From Bacteroidota bacterium (GTDB taxonomy: Bacteria; Bacteroidota; Bacteroidia; Bacteroidales; FEN-979), in NCBI GenBank assembly GCA_026391835.1, contig JAPLDF010000069.1, positions 1 through 64,000 of the forward strand: DNA of 64,000 nt, given 5' to 3'. The translations under genes were made by a program, and so were the position numbers. This document shows positions 1 to 8,707 of this stretch, in pieces. The notes below the pieces were generated by a model, which was given only the letters and a program-made list of their open reading frames with translations, did not search any database and had not been told where the DNA came from. Numbering within the stretch: the stretch's first letter is position 1; each line of letters begins with the position of its first letter.

Positions 1-2
1 CC

Positions 3-122
3 GGCCAGTTCAAGACTATCTTCGCCGCCGAGAACTTTGCCGTCCTGAGATCCATTATTGAAACAGCCATCAAAAACAAACAAGATGTGCTGAAAGCCCT
101 GAATGTAATCGCGCATTATTAG
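3..122 (+). CDS. C-terminal fragment of a possible transposase (cut by window edge)
   Basis: Only the last 39 codons are in the window, in frame 3, ending with TAG at 120-122. The fragment starts GQFKTIFAAENFAVLRSI and ends NVIAHY. The pattern of a gene-end helix with FAVLRSIIETA followed by a hydrophobic helix resembles the C-terminus of IS66-like transposases, but this is recognition by eye on a very short piece. No terminal inverted repeat can be judged because the element is mostly outside the window. It could equally be the end of another helical protein. Confidence 0.4.
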   Translation, partial: GQFKTIFAAENFAVLRSIIETAIKNKQDVLKALNVIAHY

Positions 123-148
123 TAGGACTGATTAGTTACCAAATTTCA

Positions 149-156
149 TATTTTTG
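149..156 (+). promoter_or_regulatory. Bacteroidota -7 box (TATTTTTG) before the histidine kinase
   Basis: TATTTTTG matches the TAnnTTTG -7 consensus of the Bacteroidota sigma factor. It lies about 70 bp before the kinase start, in the 105-bp gap after the left-edge gene. Confidence 0.45.
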
Positions 157-227
157 TAAGTGAATATTATTCTTCCTCTTTGCCTACGAATACCCTCTAA
201 TTACTACCTGGTGCTAAATATGCTCAT

Positions 228-2711
228 TTGCTGAAAAAAACAGGATCCACCATTTCAGGAACCAAGGCCGGAAACACAGAAATAACAGGACACCAGGGAA
301 CATTGCCTGGTGAGGCGGTGGCATTTAATGCACCGGAAACCGGATCCCGGCTTTCTGCTGCTGCAATGCTGGGTCGAATCCATGAACTGGAATTGCGCCA
401 GGCTGAACTGGAGTTGGAGAATGAAAATCTTAAACAGGCTGAAGACCAGGTTAATTCGTTGCTGCAACGCAGCCAGACACTGATCCACACCGCCAGCGAT
501 GGCATTCATGTCCTTGACGAAAACGGGAATGTCACGGAAGCCAACCTGTCGTTTAGCCGCATGCTGGGCTATACACGCGAAGAATTAATGACGCTCAATG
601 TGGCTGACTGGGATGCGCAGTGGTCGGGCGGTGAGCTTATGGCAGTTATTGAAGATCTGATTGCCTGCCCGCGGCTGTTTGAGACACGGCACAGGCATAA
701 GGACGGCTCTTTGCACGATGTCGAAATCAATGCTGCCGGCATCAGGATGCACGGCCGGAATTTCCTTTACGCGGCAGCCCGTGATGTAAGCGACCGCAAA
801 CGCGCACAGGTTGCCCTGGAAGAGAGTGAACTGAGATACCGCACACTCTTTGAAACCTCGCCTGCCGGCATTATGGTGATCGATGAAAACGGGGTCATCC
901 TTGACGCAAACGCGGCGATTTCACAAACCATGCTTTACACCCATGATGAACTGATAGGGAGCAATATACAGCGGTTCATCCTGCCCGGGATGGTGCAGCA
1001 GGCTAACGAGAACATACACCGGATTTTTGCCGGAGAAACCCTTGAGGATGAAGTCGTAAACCTAAGAAAGGATGGGACCTATTGTACCTTTATTTTGAAG
1101 GAATCCTCTTTTACAATGCCCGACGGGAAAAAGGCCATCCTGGCCATTTCAAATGATATTTCGGAACGCAAAAAAGCCGAAATTGCTTTGCGGAACAGCG
1201 AAGCAAACCTGCTTGCAATGTTCAATGCCACTGATGAATCAATTTTTTTACTTGGCACTGACGAAACCTTGCTGGGTTTGAATGATGTCGCGGCGAAAAG
1301 AATGGGCTACTCACGTCAGGCGATAATAGGTTATAAGATACAAGAACTGCTTCCGCCCGCAGTCATCCTTTCACGTCAACCCTATATTGATCGTGCAATG
1401 TCGACCGGGCGGCATGTAGTCTTTGAAGATGAGCGCAATGGTCGCTGGATGGTGAACCACCTGCACCCCATCCTTGGTACTGGTGGAGCGGTTACCGGGC
1501 TGGCAGTCTACAGCCGTGATATAACATATCGCAAAGATACTGAGAATGCGTTGCGCGAAAGCGAAGAACACTATCGTTTTTTGGCGGACAACGCCACAGA
1601 TGTGATCTGGGTGCAGGATCTTGGCACATGGGCTTTCCGGTACATAAGCCCGTCGGTCGAACAGATGCTGGGCTATCCTGCCGGGGAAGTCATCCTGAAC
1701 GGGTTGGACAAAATCATTACCGCCGGTTCGCTGCAATACCTCAATTCATTAATTCCGGCCCGTATTGAGCGGTTCCATCAGGGGATCAGGGAGGTATATA
1801 CCGACGAGGTTGAGCATTTGCATAAAAACGGCTGCATCGTGTGGGCTGAAGTCATCACGCGCCTGTTTGTAAACGCCATCACAGGCCGTGTTGAGGCTGC
1901 CGGTGTTTCGCGCGATATTACCAGCCGCAGGCAGGCGGAGAATGAAATACGGGACCTGAATTCGAGTCTTGAACAACGTGTTTCCGAGCGTACCAGGGAA
2001 CTCGAAACCATCAACAGGGACCTGGCGTTTCACCTGAAGGAGATAGAACAGTTTACCTTCATTGCCTCCCACGACCTGCAGGAACCGCTCCTGACCCTTA
2101 TAAACTGTGCCAGCCTTATCCAGGAGGAGTATGCCGGGAAACTCGATGAAGACGGGAACATGTCCATTGATTATATTACCAGGGCAGCCACCCGGATGAG
2201 ATCGCTGGTAAAAGGGCTTCTCGACTATGCTTTGCTTGGAAAGGAAGGCGTTATGTCAATGGTTGATTGCAACAAAATTGTGACGGAAGTGCTTCGGGAT
2301 ATGGCATATTTAATAGCGGTGCACCATGCAGTCGTAACCATTCAGGAACTTCCCACTCTATATGGTTTTGCCGCAGAAGTGAGGCTTTTATTCCAGAACC
2401 TGATTGCCAACGCGATCAAATTCCAGCAGAAAGACAGCAAGCCTGAAATTACAATATCAGCCGAAAGCCGGGAGAAAGATTATGTTTTTAAAGTTGCGGA
2501 CAATGGGATAGGCATCCGGGAAAAAGACAGGGAGAATATTTTCATCCTCTTCCGTCGCATGCATAACCGGAATGAATATGGGGGGACCGGGATTGGCCTC
2601 GCACATTGCAAAAAGATCATCGAACTGCACGGCGGCCGGATATGGGTTGAATCGGCACCGGGAACCGGCAGTGTCTTTCTGTTCACGATCCCCAAAGAGA
2701 TGAATGCCTGA
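228..2711 (+). CDS. multi-PAS sensor histidine kinase
   Basis: Probable cytoplasmic two-component sensor: no signal peptide or membrane segment is visible. After a coiled coil (about residues 48-77) come four PAS domains (about 77-195, 200-317, 322-437 and 443-570). A second coiled coil leads into a HisKA domain with H615 in SHDLQEPL, then an HATPase domain with N728 (N box), DNGIGI at 758-763 and GGTGIG at 785-790. No receiver domain is attached and no response regulator is adjacent, so the partner is unknown. The start is TTG at 228, because an in-frame stop at 198-200 excludes anything much further upstream; ATG 366 (residue 47) is an alternative that keeps all domains. The ligand of the PAS domains cannot be read from the sequence. 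Confidence 0.85.
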   Translation: MLKKTGSTISGTKAGNTEITGHQGTLPGEAVAFNAPETGSRLSAAAMLGRIHELELRQAELELENENLKQAEDQVNSLLQRSQTLIHTASDGIHVLDENGNVTEANLSFSRMLGYTREELMTLNVADWDAQWSGGELMAVIEDLIACPRLFETRHRHKDGSLHDVEINAAGIRMHGRNFLYAAARDVSDRKRAQVALEESELRYRTLFETSPAGIMVIDENGVILDANAAISQTMLYTHDELIGSNIQRFILPGMVQQANENIHRIFAGETLEDEVVNLRKDGTYCTFILKESSFTMPDGKKAILAISNDISERKKAEIALRNSEANLLAMFNATDESIFLLGTDETLLGLNDVAAKRMGYSRQAIIGYKIQELLPPAVILSRQPYIDRAMSTGRHVVFEDERNGRWMVNHLHPILGTGGAVTGLAVYSRDITYRKDTENALRESEEHYRFLADNATDVIWVQDLGTWAFRYISPSVEQMLGYPAGEVILNGLDKIITAGSLQYLNSLIPARIERFHQGIREVYTDEVEHLHKNGCIVWAEVITRLFVNAITGRVEAAGVSRDITSRRQAENEIRDLNSSLEQRVSERTRELETINRDLAFHLKEIEQFTFIASHDLQEPLLTLINCASLIQEEYAGKLDEDGNMSIDYITRAATRMRSLVKGLLDYALLGKEGVMSMVDCNKIVTEVLRDMAYLIAVHHAVVTIQELPTLYGFAAEVRLLFQNLIANAIKFQQKDSKPEITISAESREKDYVFKVADNGIGIREKDRENIFILFRRMHNRNEYGGTGIGLAHCKKIIELHGGRIWVESAPGTGSVFLFTIPKEMNA

Positions 2712-2738
2712 AGGCAGTTTGTAAAACCTCCTGGATTA

Positions 2739-3671
2739 TCAATGGCTGTCAAGCCCGTGGAGCATATAGATCATGTGCACCAATGACCTGGTGATCTCTG
2801 CCATATACTCGTTCACGGCTTTTACACTCCCGGGAAGTGTGAACAGAAGTGACTTTCCCATCACCCCGGCAATGGACCGGCTCAGCAATGCGGCGGGCTT
2901 GTCGGCACCGTATTTCATGCGGATTGACTCCATGATGCCGGGGATCTCCTTATCCAGCAGTGCCCTGACGACATCGGTGGTGAAATCACGCGGCCCGATC
3001 CCGGTACCACCTGTGGTGATCACCAGGTCAACAAGTTCTTCCTTAGCTTGCAGAAGCAATGCTTCTAGTTTCTGCGGATCATCGGGGAGCAGGGCAGAGT
3101 GGATAAAATGGTTGAGGTTTTGCGATCCGAAAAAATCTTTCAGCAATTCCCGGATTCTGGGGCCGGAACGGTCTTCATACTCTCCGGCCGAAGCGCGGTC
3201 GCTGAGCGTGATCACCAGAATGCGGTACATTTTCGGATGATATTCCAGTTCCATGGCTGCTTTCAGGATTCCCGGGCTAAGCACCCTGCAAAAGATGCCC
3301 TCTTTGGGCATCACGCAGTTGCCAACCTCTTTAAAGATGGCACAACTGGTACCATGGCACTCCTTCCCGATTTGTGTCACTTCCAGTTCGATATCTCCCG
3401 AAGTAAACCGGTCGAGCGGATGTGCGGTCCACAGATCCATGCCCGTGGTGGTGAGATTTTCGGCAAACTCCCCGGGCATCACCTGCCGGTTTGCCTCCGC
3501 TTCGAATTTTGCAATGCTTTCGGTCCCGAGAAGGCTTACCTGCCGGTTCCAGTGGCCGGCATGGGCATCATCCCTCACACCGTTGTGCGTCAGTTCGATC
3601 TGGTCAACCGGCTTTTTGATGGTTCCTTTTTGTTCGGAAATATTTACGGAGGTTATTTTGATTTGCAGCAT
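2739..3671 (-). CDS. MOSC domain - MogA/MoaB fusion (molybdopterin adenylyltransferase)
   Basis: A fusion of two molybdenum-cofactor domains. Residues about 1-145 form a MOSC domain, a sulfur-carrier fold found in Moco sulfurases, including GEFAENLTT and the Cys-containing GKECHGTSCAIF. Residues about 150-308 are a MogA/MoaB domain that adenylylates molybdopterin before metal insertion, with VITLSDRASAGEY, TTGGTGIGPRDFT and LPGSVKAV. It is the last gene of the minus-strand Mo/W block, downstream of moaC, across a 357-bp gap filled with hairpin repeats, so it may not share the operon transcript. The adenylyltransferase assignment is firm; the target of the MOSC half (cofactor sulfuration or other sulfur transfer) is not known. 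Confidence 0.9.
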   Translation of the reverse strand: MLQIKITSVNISEQKGTIKKPVDQIELTHNGVRDDAHAGHWNRQVSLLGTESIAKFEAEANRQVMPGEFAENLTTTGMDLWTAHPLDRFTSGDIELEVTQIGKECHGTSCAIFKEVGNCVMPKEGIFCRVLSPGILKAAMELEYHPKMYRILVITLSDRASAGEYEDRSGPRIRELLKDFFGSQNLNHFIHSALLPDDPQKLEALLLQAKEELVDLVITTGGTGIGPRDFTTDVVRALLDKEIPGIMESIRMKYGADKPAALLSRSIAGVMGKSLLFTLPGSVKAVNEYMAEITRSLVHMIYMLHGLDSH

Positions 3672-3722
3672 GTCCTGTAGAATTTACGTTACACCTTGAT
3701 TATAATTTTACTGATTGATAAC

Positions 3723-3933
3723 ACCTGTGGGACAGGTAAAACCTGTTAGCCGCGAAGCGGCTTAATCTCAATAACCACGGGTGAAACCCGTGGAATGACC
3801 ACAACATCTGCCTGCAGCCCTGAAAGGGCTGAATTCCTGTCTGGTTCAACCCCTTACGGGGCTGATGACCTTCGGATGTTCCTTAACCGTGGGTGGAACC
3901 CACGGTTATTTAAATCGGGCCCCTTCAGGGCCC
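3723..3933. repeat. cluster of REP-like GC-rich hairpins
   Basis: The 357-bp gap between moaC and the MOSC-MogA gene holds successive short perfect or near-perfect palindromes: ACCTGT/ACAGGT (3723-3737), AGCCGC-gaa-GCGGCT (3748-3762), CCACGGG/CCCGTGG (3775-3793), CAGCCCT/AGGGCTG (3815-3831), CCGTGGGT/ACCCACGG (3887-3905) and GGGCCC-type arms (3917-3933). Such clusters recur between genes in many Bacteroidota genomes. A 71-codon reading frame crosses it but has no protein-like features, so I treat the stretch as noncoding. The remainder to 4028 is AT-rich with no gene. Confidence 0.75.
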
Positions 3934-4028
3934 TGCAACTGGGGCTGACGATAATGCCACATCAGTACAATTGGAAACCATTGCGATTAATCACTTTTTG
4001 TAATTTTTAATTAGTAATTTTTAATTTT

Positions 4029-4496
4029 CTATTTATCAGCTTTCGTCTTTTCAATCAGCCTGATCTCCCCGATGACCATGGTTTTATCAACGGCTTTGCA
4101 CATATCGTAAATGGTGAGCAGGGCGACGGAAACAGCCGTGAGCGCCTCCATTTCGATGCCGGTCGGGCCGGTGCACCGGGCAAGGCTTTCAACAGTCACA
4201 CCGGTTTGATCTGTCATTGCTTTCACGTCAAGTTTCGTGATCTGGAGCGGATGGCACAGCGGGATCAGTTCGCTTGTACGTTTTCCGCCCTGGATTCCTG
4301 CAATTTCGGCAATGGTCAGCACATCACCCTTCTTCATTTTATTCTCCCTGATCAGCGACAGGGTATTTTCGCTGAGGAGGATGTGCCCCTGTGCCCTGGC
4401 GGTGCGCAGCTGTGAAGGCTTGGCACTGACGTCGACCATGTTTGCTTTGCCTAGGTCGTCCACGTGGGACAGGGATGGTTTTTTTATTTCCGACAT
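4029..4496 (-). CDS. moaC: cyclic pyranopterin monophosphate synthase MoaC
   Basis: MoaC converts the radical-SAM product of MoaA (3',8-cyclo-dihydro-GTP) into cyclic pyranopterin monophosphate, the first committed intermediate of molybdopterin. The 155-residue length is normal for the family. Family motifs are [13 protein letters not shown] around residues 71-83 and [18 protein letters not shown] followed by YDMCKAVD, which carry the catalytic Lys and Asp region. It lies downstream of moaA on the same strand, but the 254-bp gap contains hairpins and an octamer array. Confidence 0.95.
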   Translation of the reverse strand: MSEIKKPSLSHVDDLGKANMVDVSAKPSQLRTARAQGHILLSENTLSLIRENKMKKGDVLTIAEIAGIQGGKRTSELIPLCHPLQITKLDVKAMTDQTGVTVESLARCTGPTGIEMEALTAVSVALLTIYDMCKAVDKTMVIGEIRLIEKTKADK

Positions 4497-4529
4497 ATTA
4501 TTTCTGATTTATATCACCATTTTATAATT

Positions 4530-4599
4530 CCGCACCTACGGCGCGGATATTCAACCTGGTAATCCATGTTGCTACCAGAATGCGGCTCCTACGGAGCCG
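4530..4599. repeat. two REP-like hairpins between moaC and moaA
   Basis: CGGCTCC-TAC-GGAGCCG at 4583-4599 is a perfect 7-bp palindrome with a 3-nt loop. CCGCACC-TAC-GGCGCGG at 4530-4546 is a near-perfect relative with the same CTACGG loop. They resemble intergenic hairpins common in Bacteroidota. Confidence 0.65.
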
Positions 4600-4626
4600 G
4601 AAATTCCCCATCCAAATTGCCCACCT

Positions 4627-4746
4627 GTCCGCCCGTCCGCCCGTCCGCTTGTCCGCCAGTCCGCTTGTCCGCCCGTCCGCTTGTCCGCTTGTCCGCCAGT
4701 CCGCCTGTCCGCCCGTCCGCCCGTCCGCCCGTCCGCCCGTCCGCCA
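4627..4746 (+). repeat. octamer tandem array GTCCGCNN x15
   Basis: Fifteen uninterrupted 8-bp units, GTCCGC plus a variable dinucleotide (CC, TT, CA or CT). The array ends 4 bp before the moaA stop codon. No unit contains a stop codon, so long false reading frames run through it on both strands. Confidence 0.95.
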
Positions 4747-4750
4747 GTCC

Positions 4751-5551
4751 TTACCCCCCAATATTATGAAACCCGCCGGTAACATTCACACTCCCTTTCT
4801 CCGGTTTTTTGCCGACGGCCTGTTCAAGTGCTTCACGGATACCCAGTTCGCGGGTGCTGAACTGGATGTCGTTAAACAGGCAGGGACGGATCATGCCGCT
4901 CGCGGTGAGCCTGAGCCTGTTGCAGTTCACACAGTCGCCGCCATGGCCATTCTCAACGATGGTAAAACATCCGTCGGCCAGGCTCATTTCATGGATGAAC
5001 CGCGCTTCGAGACCGTTCAGCCGGCAATACTCTTTTACGGCCTGCGCATCAGGTTCGTCAGATGAATGACGTACCACGCAGTTTATCTTCACCGGTGTCA
5101 AACCGGCTTTTTGGGCTGCATCAATGCCTTCAAAAACCTTCTGAATATCGCCGCCGCGGGTGATGGCCCTGTATTTTTCAGCATCAACGGTATCGAGGCT
5201 GACATTGATCCGGTGCAGCCCGGCCTTTGCCAGATCTGCTGCAAAAGTGGAAAGAAAAATGCCATTGGTTGTAAGTCCAAAATCCGTGATCTCTTTGATT
5301 GCAGCAATTTTTTCAACCAGCGAAACAACGCCTTTGCGCACCAGGGGCTCGCCGCCGGTAATCCTGACCTTGGTGACACCCAGGGTGACTGCCTCCCGGA
5401 TGACCTCCACGATCTCTTCAAAACTCAGAATATCTTTATGGTCCAGCAACTTCACCCCTTCGGCCGGCATGCAATAGGTGCAGCGGAGGTTGCAGCGGTC
5501 GGTGATGGAGACGCGCAGGTAGTTTATTTTTCGGTTATAACGGTCGTACAT
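4751..5551 (-). CDS. moaA: GTP 3',8-cyclase MoaA (short form)
   Basis: Radical-SAM enzyme that starts Moco biosynthesis from GTP. The N-terminal cluster site is C20, C24 and C27 in CNLRCTYC. The SAM-binding TGGEPLV motif and a second 4Fe-4S site at C207, C210 and C224 (CX2CX13C) follow, and the protein ends in the Gly-Gly typical of MoaA (HNIGG). At 266 residues it is about 55-65 shorter than usual MoaA. The missing part lies between FIHEMSL and GGDCVNC, where most MoaA proteins carry an extra segment before the second cluster. Both clusters are intact, so this looks like a natural compact variant, not a broken gene. It overlaps the end of moeA by 17 bp, so the two are probably cotranscribed. 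Confidence 0.92.
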   Translation of the reverse strand: MYDRYNRKINYLRVSITDRCNLRCTYCMPAEGVKLLDHKDILSFEEIVEVIREAVTLGVTKVRITGGEPLVRKGVVSLVEKIAAIKEITDFGLTTNGIFLSTFAADLAKAGLHRINVSLDTVDAEKYRAITRGGDIQKVFEGIDAAQKAGLTPVKINCVVRHSSDEPDAQAVKEYCRLNGLEARFIHEMSLADGCFTIVENGHGGDCVNCNRLRLTASGMIRPCLFNDIQFSTRELGIREALEQAVGKKPEKGSVNVTGGFHNIGG

Positions 5552-6734
5552 GTACCTGCTCTCCTTTGGCTATGCGAAGGGTTCCGATCTCCATCTCCAT
5601 GATCCCGTTGGCAATGGTGTAGGCATTGATGTGTGCCGATCCATGGTATTCGACCGGGAAAACGGCGCCGTCTTTTATGACGACAGGGATCATCGATTTT
5701 CGTGTTGACTTCCGACGTGAAAAATCAGCACCCATGGGCAGCGTGAATACCCGTGGCTTCGTGGTGTTCCCCATCATGCTGCGCAGGAAAGGTTTTACCA
5801 TGATCTCAAATAGCACAAATGACGAGACCGGGTTCCCGGGCAATCCAAAAATGAATTTGTTGTCCCGCCGGCCGAAAACCGTCGGTTTGCCCGGTTGGAT
5901 GGCAATACTTTCAAACAGTATCTCAATGCCTGCCTCCAGCATGACTGCCGGGACAAAATCGAAATCACCCATGGATACCCCGCCGGTAAGCAGCACCACA
6001 TCGCTCTCTGCAAGGGCAAGGTCGATGATCTTGCGCAGCGCGGCACCTTCATCGGACACAATGCCATAACAGGTGGGTTGTGCCGGCACGGTCTTAACCT
6101 GGGCCTCCAGCTGCGATGCATTTGAATTCCGGATCTGTGCCGGTCCGGGCGTTACGGAGGGTTCAACAAGTTCATCCCCGGTGGAGATGATGCCGACCCG
6201 GGGAAGCTTTGCCACCAAAGGGTTTATAGCCCCGACTCCTGCCAGGACGGCCACATGCGCCGGGGTAATCTGCAGGCCTTTCTGCAAGACGAGGTCACCC
6301 GACCTGATATCTTCTCCCTTGTAGCAGATGTTGTTTCCCATATTCACATGGGTTATCCTCACTGTGTTTTCGCCGGTCATCTCCGTGTCCTCGACCATGG
6401 CCACGCAATCGGCTCCCGGGGGAACCATTGCCCCGGTCATTATTTTGGAACACTGGCCCTGCTGAATGGTGATCTGCGGCATGGTTCCGGCCGGGATGAT
6501 TTCAGCAATATGGAGTGTCACTGCCCTGTCCGGCTCCTGCATGGCGGCGTTCAGATCAGCCAGCCTTGCAGCATAACCGTCAACTGCCGATTTATCGAAC
6601 GGCGGCATGTCCATGTCAGAAAATATATCTTCGGCCAGTATCCTTCCCAAACAACCGGGCAAATCAACGCGCTCAACTTCAGTCGTATATGTTTGGGAGA
6701 GAACTGTGGTTACGGCATCTTCGAATAAAACCAT
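5535..6734 (-). CDS. moeA: molybdopterin molybdotransferase MoeA
   Basis: MoeA inserts molybdate (or tungstate) into adenylylated molybdopterin. Recognisable are PPFDKSAVDGYA (about residues 42-53), the GTGDE-like ISTGDELVEPS, TGGVSMGDFDFV and FGLPGNPVSSFVLFE, plus a C-terminal beta-barrel domain. Length (399) is normal. It lies 47 bp downstream of wtpC across four GATTTAC repeat units and overlaps moaA at its end, linking metal transport to cofactor assembly in one transcription direction. Confidence 0.93.
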   Translation of the reverse strand: MVLFEDAVTTVLSQTYTTEVERVDLPGCLGRILAEDIFSDMDMPPFDKSAVDGYAARLADLNAAMQEPDRAVTLHIAEIIPAGTMPQITIQQGQCSKIMTGAMVPPGADCVAMVEDTEMTGENTVRITHVNMGNNICYKGEDIRSGDLVLQKGLQITPAHVAVLAGVGAINPLVAKLPRVGIISTGDELVEPSVTPGPAQIRNSNASQLEAQVKTVPAQPTCYGIVSDEGAALRKIIDLALAESDVVLLTGGVSMGDFDFVPAVMLEAGIEILFESIAIQPGKPTVFGRRDNKFIFGLPGNPVSSFVLFEIMVKPFLRSMMGNTTKPRVFTLPMGADFSRRKSTRKSMIPVVIKDGAVFPVEYHGSAHINAYTIANGIMEMEIGTLRIAKGEQVHVRPL

Positions 6735-6737
6735 GTT

Positions 6738-6765
6738 GATTTACGATTGACGATTTACGATTTAC
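6738..6765 (+). repeat. heptamer array GATTTAC x4
   Basis: Four 7-bp units, GATTTAC with one GATTGAC variant, fill the gap between wtpC and moeA. Confidence 0.85.
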
Positions 6766-6781
6766 GCAGCAGGCATGTGTG

Positions 6782-7834
6782 TTATTTATTGATAAACTTC
6801 ACGGCGGTTGCCTTAAAATGGACCCAGCAGGTTTTTCCTGTCTGCAGGGCCAGTTTTTCAAGCGATTCGCGGGTGATGGTCGCGTGCAACTCGATCCCCA
6901 GGTCGATGGTCACCTCGACTCCTCCTGCATTGGGCACGATTTCCAGGATTGTACCCGGGAAATTATTTGTAGCGCTGGATTCAACCGGCATGGCCGACAA
7001 CAGGATATCCTCGCCGCGGATGAGGATAAAACCCTCCTCGCCGGTTACATCCGTAACGATACGGACAGGGACATTGTTGTTGGTATATGCAAAGGTAACC
7101 TGATTTTCGGATACAAGGCTTACCGCGAAAAAGTTCTTAACACCGATGAAATGGGCGACGAATTCTGATGTCGGATGATGGAACACTTCGGCAGGGGTGC
7201 CCGACTGAATGATCGTTCCCTTGTGAATAACGGCAATCCTGTTGCCCAGCGAAAGGGCCTCTTCATAATCGTGTGTGACATGCAGGATCGTTTGCCCCTT
7301 ACGGTGAATAGCCCTGAGCAGCCGGCGGAGTTCGCCTTTCAGCCTCGGATCGAGCGACGACAGCGGCTCATCGAGCAACAACACTTCCGGCTGCTGGATG
7401 AGGGTGCGCCCGAGGGCCACGCGCTGAAGTTCACCGCCCGACAAGGTCGACGGCCTGCGCGCCAGCAAATCCCCGATGCCGAGTTCCGATGCAATTGCCT
7501 TCACCCTGTTGTGCTTTTCCTCCCTGCTCATTGCCGCACCGTGAAGGGAATAGGCGATGTTTTCTCCAACGGTGAGATGGGGAAATACGGCGTGATCCTG
7601 GAAAACCAGGCCGATCCTGCGGTGCTGAATTTTTTCGGTTGTGATGTCCCGGCCATTGATTAAAACAGTCCCGGAATCAGGCGCAACCAGCCCGGCGATC
7701 GTTTCCAGCACCATGGATTTACCTGCGCCCGATTCGCCCAGCAGGATGAAATAATCTCCCCGCTCCACTGAAAAGGAGACATCCGCCAGGCAGAAATCAG
7801 CAAATTGCTTTGAAATATTCCTTAATTCCAGCAT
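6782..7834 (-). CDS. wtpC: tungstate/molybdate ABC transporter ATP-binding protein
   Basis: Energises tungstate or molybdate import through the WtpB permease. The ATPase domain has Walker A GESGAGKS (about residues 33-40), signature LSGGELQRVALGR, Walker B VLLLDEPLSSLD and the switch His in HVTHD. About 120 C-terminal residues form a Mop/TOBE-like oxyanion-sensing domain, typical of ModC/WtpC, that can inhibit transport when metal is plentiful. It follows wtpB by 27 bp. The choice of W over Mo rests on the neighbouring WtpA and cannot be made from this protein. Confidence 0.88.
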   Translation of the reverse strand: MLELRNISKQFADFCLADVSFSVERGDYFILLGESGAGKSMVLETIAGLVAPDSGTVLINGRDITTEKIQHRRIGLVFQDHAVFPHLTVGENIAYSLHGAAMSREEKHNRVKAIASELGIGDLLARRPSTLSGGELQRVALGRTLIQQPEVLLLDEPLSSLDPRLKGELRRLLRAIHRKGQTILHVTHDYEEALSLGNRIAVIHKGTIIQSGTPAEVFHHPTSEFVAHFIGVKNFFAVSLVSENQVTFAYTNNNVPVRIVTDVTGEEGFILIRGEDILLSAMPVESSATNNFPGTILEIVPNAGGVEVTIDLGIELHATITRESLEKLALQTGKTCWVHFKATAVKFINK

Positions 7835-7861
7835 CGTTCATTCATTATCCGGTCAACCATT

Positions 7862-8659
7862 TCATTGTTTCACTTCTTCGCCATTTCTTTCCTTTGCCAT
7901 CCACCTCAACACGATAAACAGTGCCAGCGATATCAGGATGAACAGTACCGACACCGGTCGCGCATATTTAAGCCCGAATGATCCGAACCTTTCATAGATC
8001 AGTACCGGGGTGATCATCGGGTGGTAGGCCACAACGATCACGGCGCCGAATTCACTCATCCCCCGGGCAAACATCAGGATCAGCCCCGACAGGATGTTGC
8101 GCCAGGCCAGGGGCAGCGAGATGGTGAAAAATACCCTGAACGGGGAGGCTCCCAGGGTAAGTGCAGCTTTTTCAAGACGCAAAGGAACCCCCGAAAACCC
8201 ATCCCTGGCTGCATTGATGAGGTAAGGGATGCTCACAAAGGCCATGGCAATGGCGATCCCGGCGGGATGGCCGACGAAATCGAGGCCGACAGCCGAGCCC
8301 ATCTTTCCAAGGGCTGATTCACGCGAAACAAATCCTAGCAGGGCGATGCCGGCTGCCGAATGGGGGATCACCACGGGCAGGTCAATGATGCCGGTTACCA
8401 GCTTTTTCATGGGGAAATGCTTTCTCGCAAGCAGGTAGGCCAGCGGGATGGCCGCAACCGAAAAAACCAGGGTTCCGGCCAGCGAAGTATAGATGGTAAG
8501 CCAGATGCTGTTTCGCACCTCTGCCTCACGCGCCGTTTCAAATACCTGTGAAGGGGTCGTGCTCAGGAACATCCCGGCAAGCGGCGCAACAATGAACAGC
8601 AGCACCAGGGAACCCAGGAGGAGAAATGCTAATTGTATGGCAGAAAAACGACTTGTCAA
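7862..8659 (-). CDS. wtpB: tungstate/molybdate ABC transporter permease
   Basis: Inner-membrane channel protein of about six helices, 265 residues, the usual length for ModB/WtpB. The EAA loop that contacts the ATPase is visible as KAALTLGASPFRVFFTISLP. Upstream signatures include DLPVVIPHSAAGIALLG, typical of oxyanion permeases. It lies between the secreted SUOX-like gene and wtpC on the same strand. Confidence 0.9.
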   Translation of the reverse strand: MTSRFSAIQLAFLLLGSLVLLFIVAPLAGMFLSTTPSQVFETAREAEVRNSIWLTIYTSLAGTLVFSVAAIPLAYLLARKHFPMKKLVTGIIDLPVVIPHSAAGIALLGFVSRESALGKMGSAVGLDFVGHPAGIAIAMAFVSIPYLINAARDGFSGVPLRLEKAALTLGASPFRVFFTISLPLAWRNILSGLILMFARGMSEFGAVIVVAYHPMITPVLIYERFGSFGLKYARPVSVLFILISLALFIVLRWMAKERNGEEVKQ

Positions 8660-8707
8660 ACTGAAAATTAAAAATTAAAAATTACGACCTGGTTTCACCC
8701 CTCATTC

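Noticed and set aside
3795-4010. 71-codon plus-strand frame
   Set aside because: It spans the hairpin cluster, with codons dictated by palindromes; similar spurious frames arise wherever such repeats occur.
4627-4746. CRISPR array
   Set aside because: The repeats are contiguous 8-mers with no spacers, and no cas genes are present in the window.
4497-4750. Moco riboswitch upstream of moaC or moaA
   Set aside because: The gaps contain only short palindromes and octamers; no multi-stem conserved Moco-type structure could be made out.
4522-5065. Overlapping reading frames rich in Arg, Pro, Ser or Gly on both strands
   Set aside because: They are translations of the GTCCGCNN octamer array, which has no stop codon in any frame, and they run into moaA on the wrong strand.
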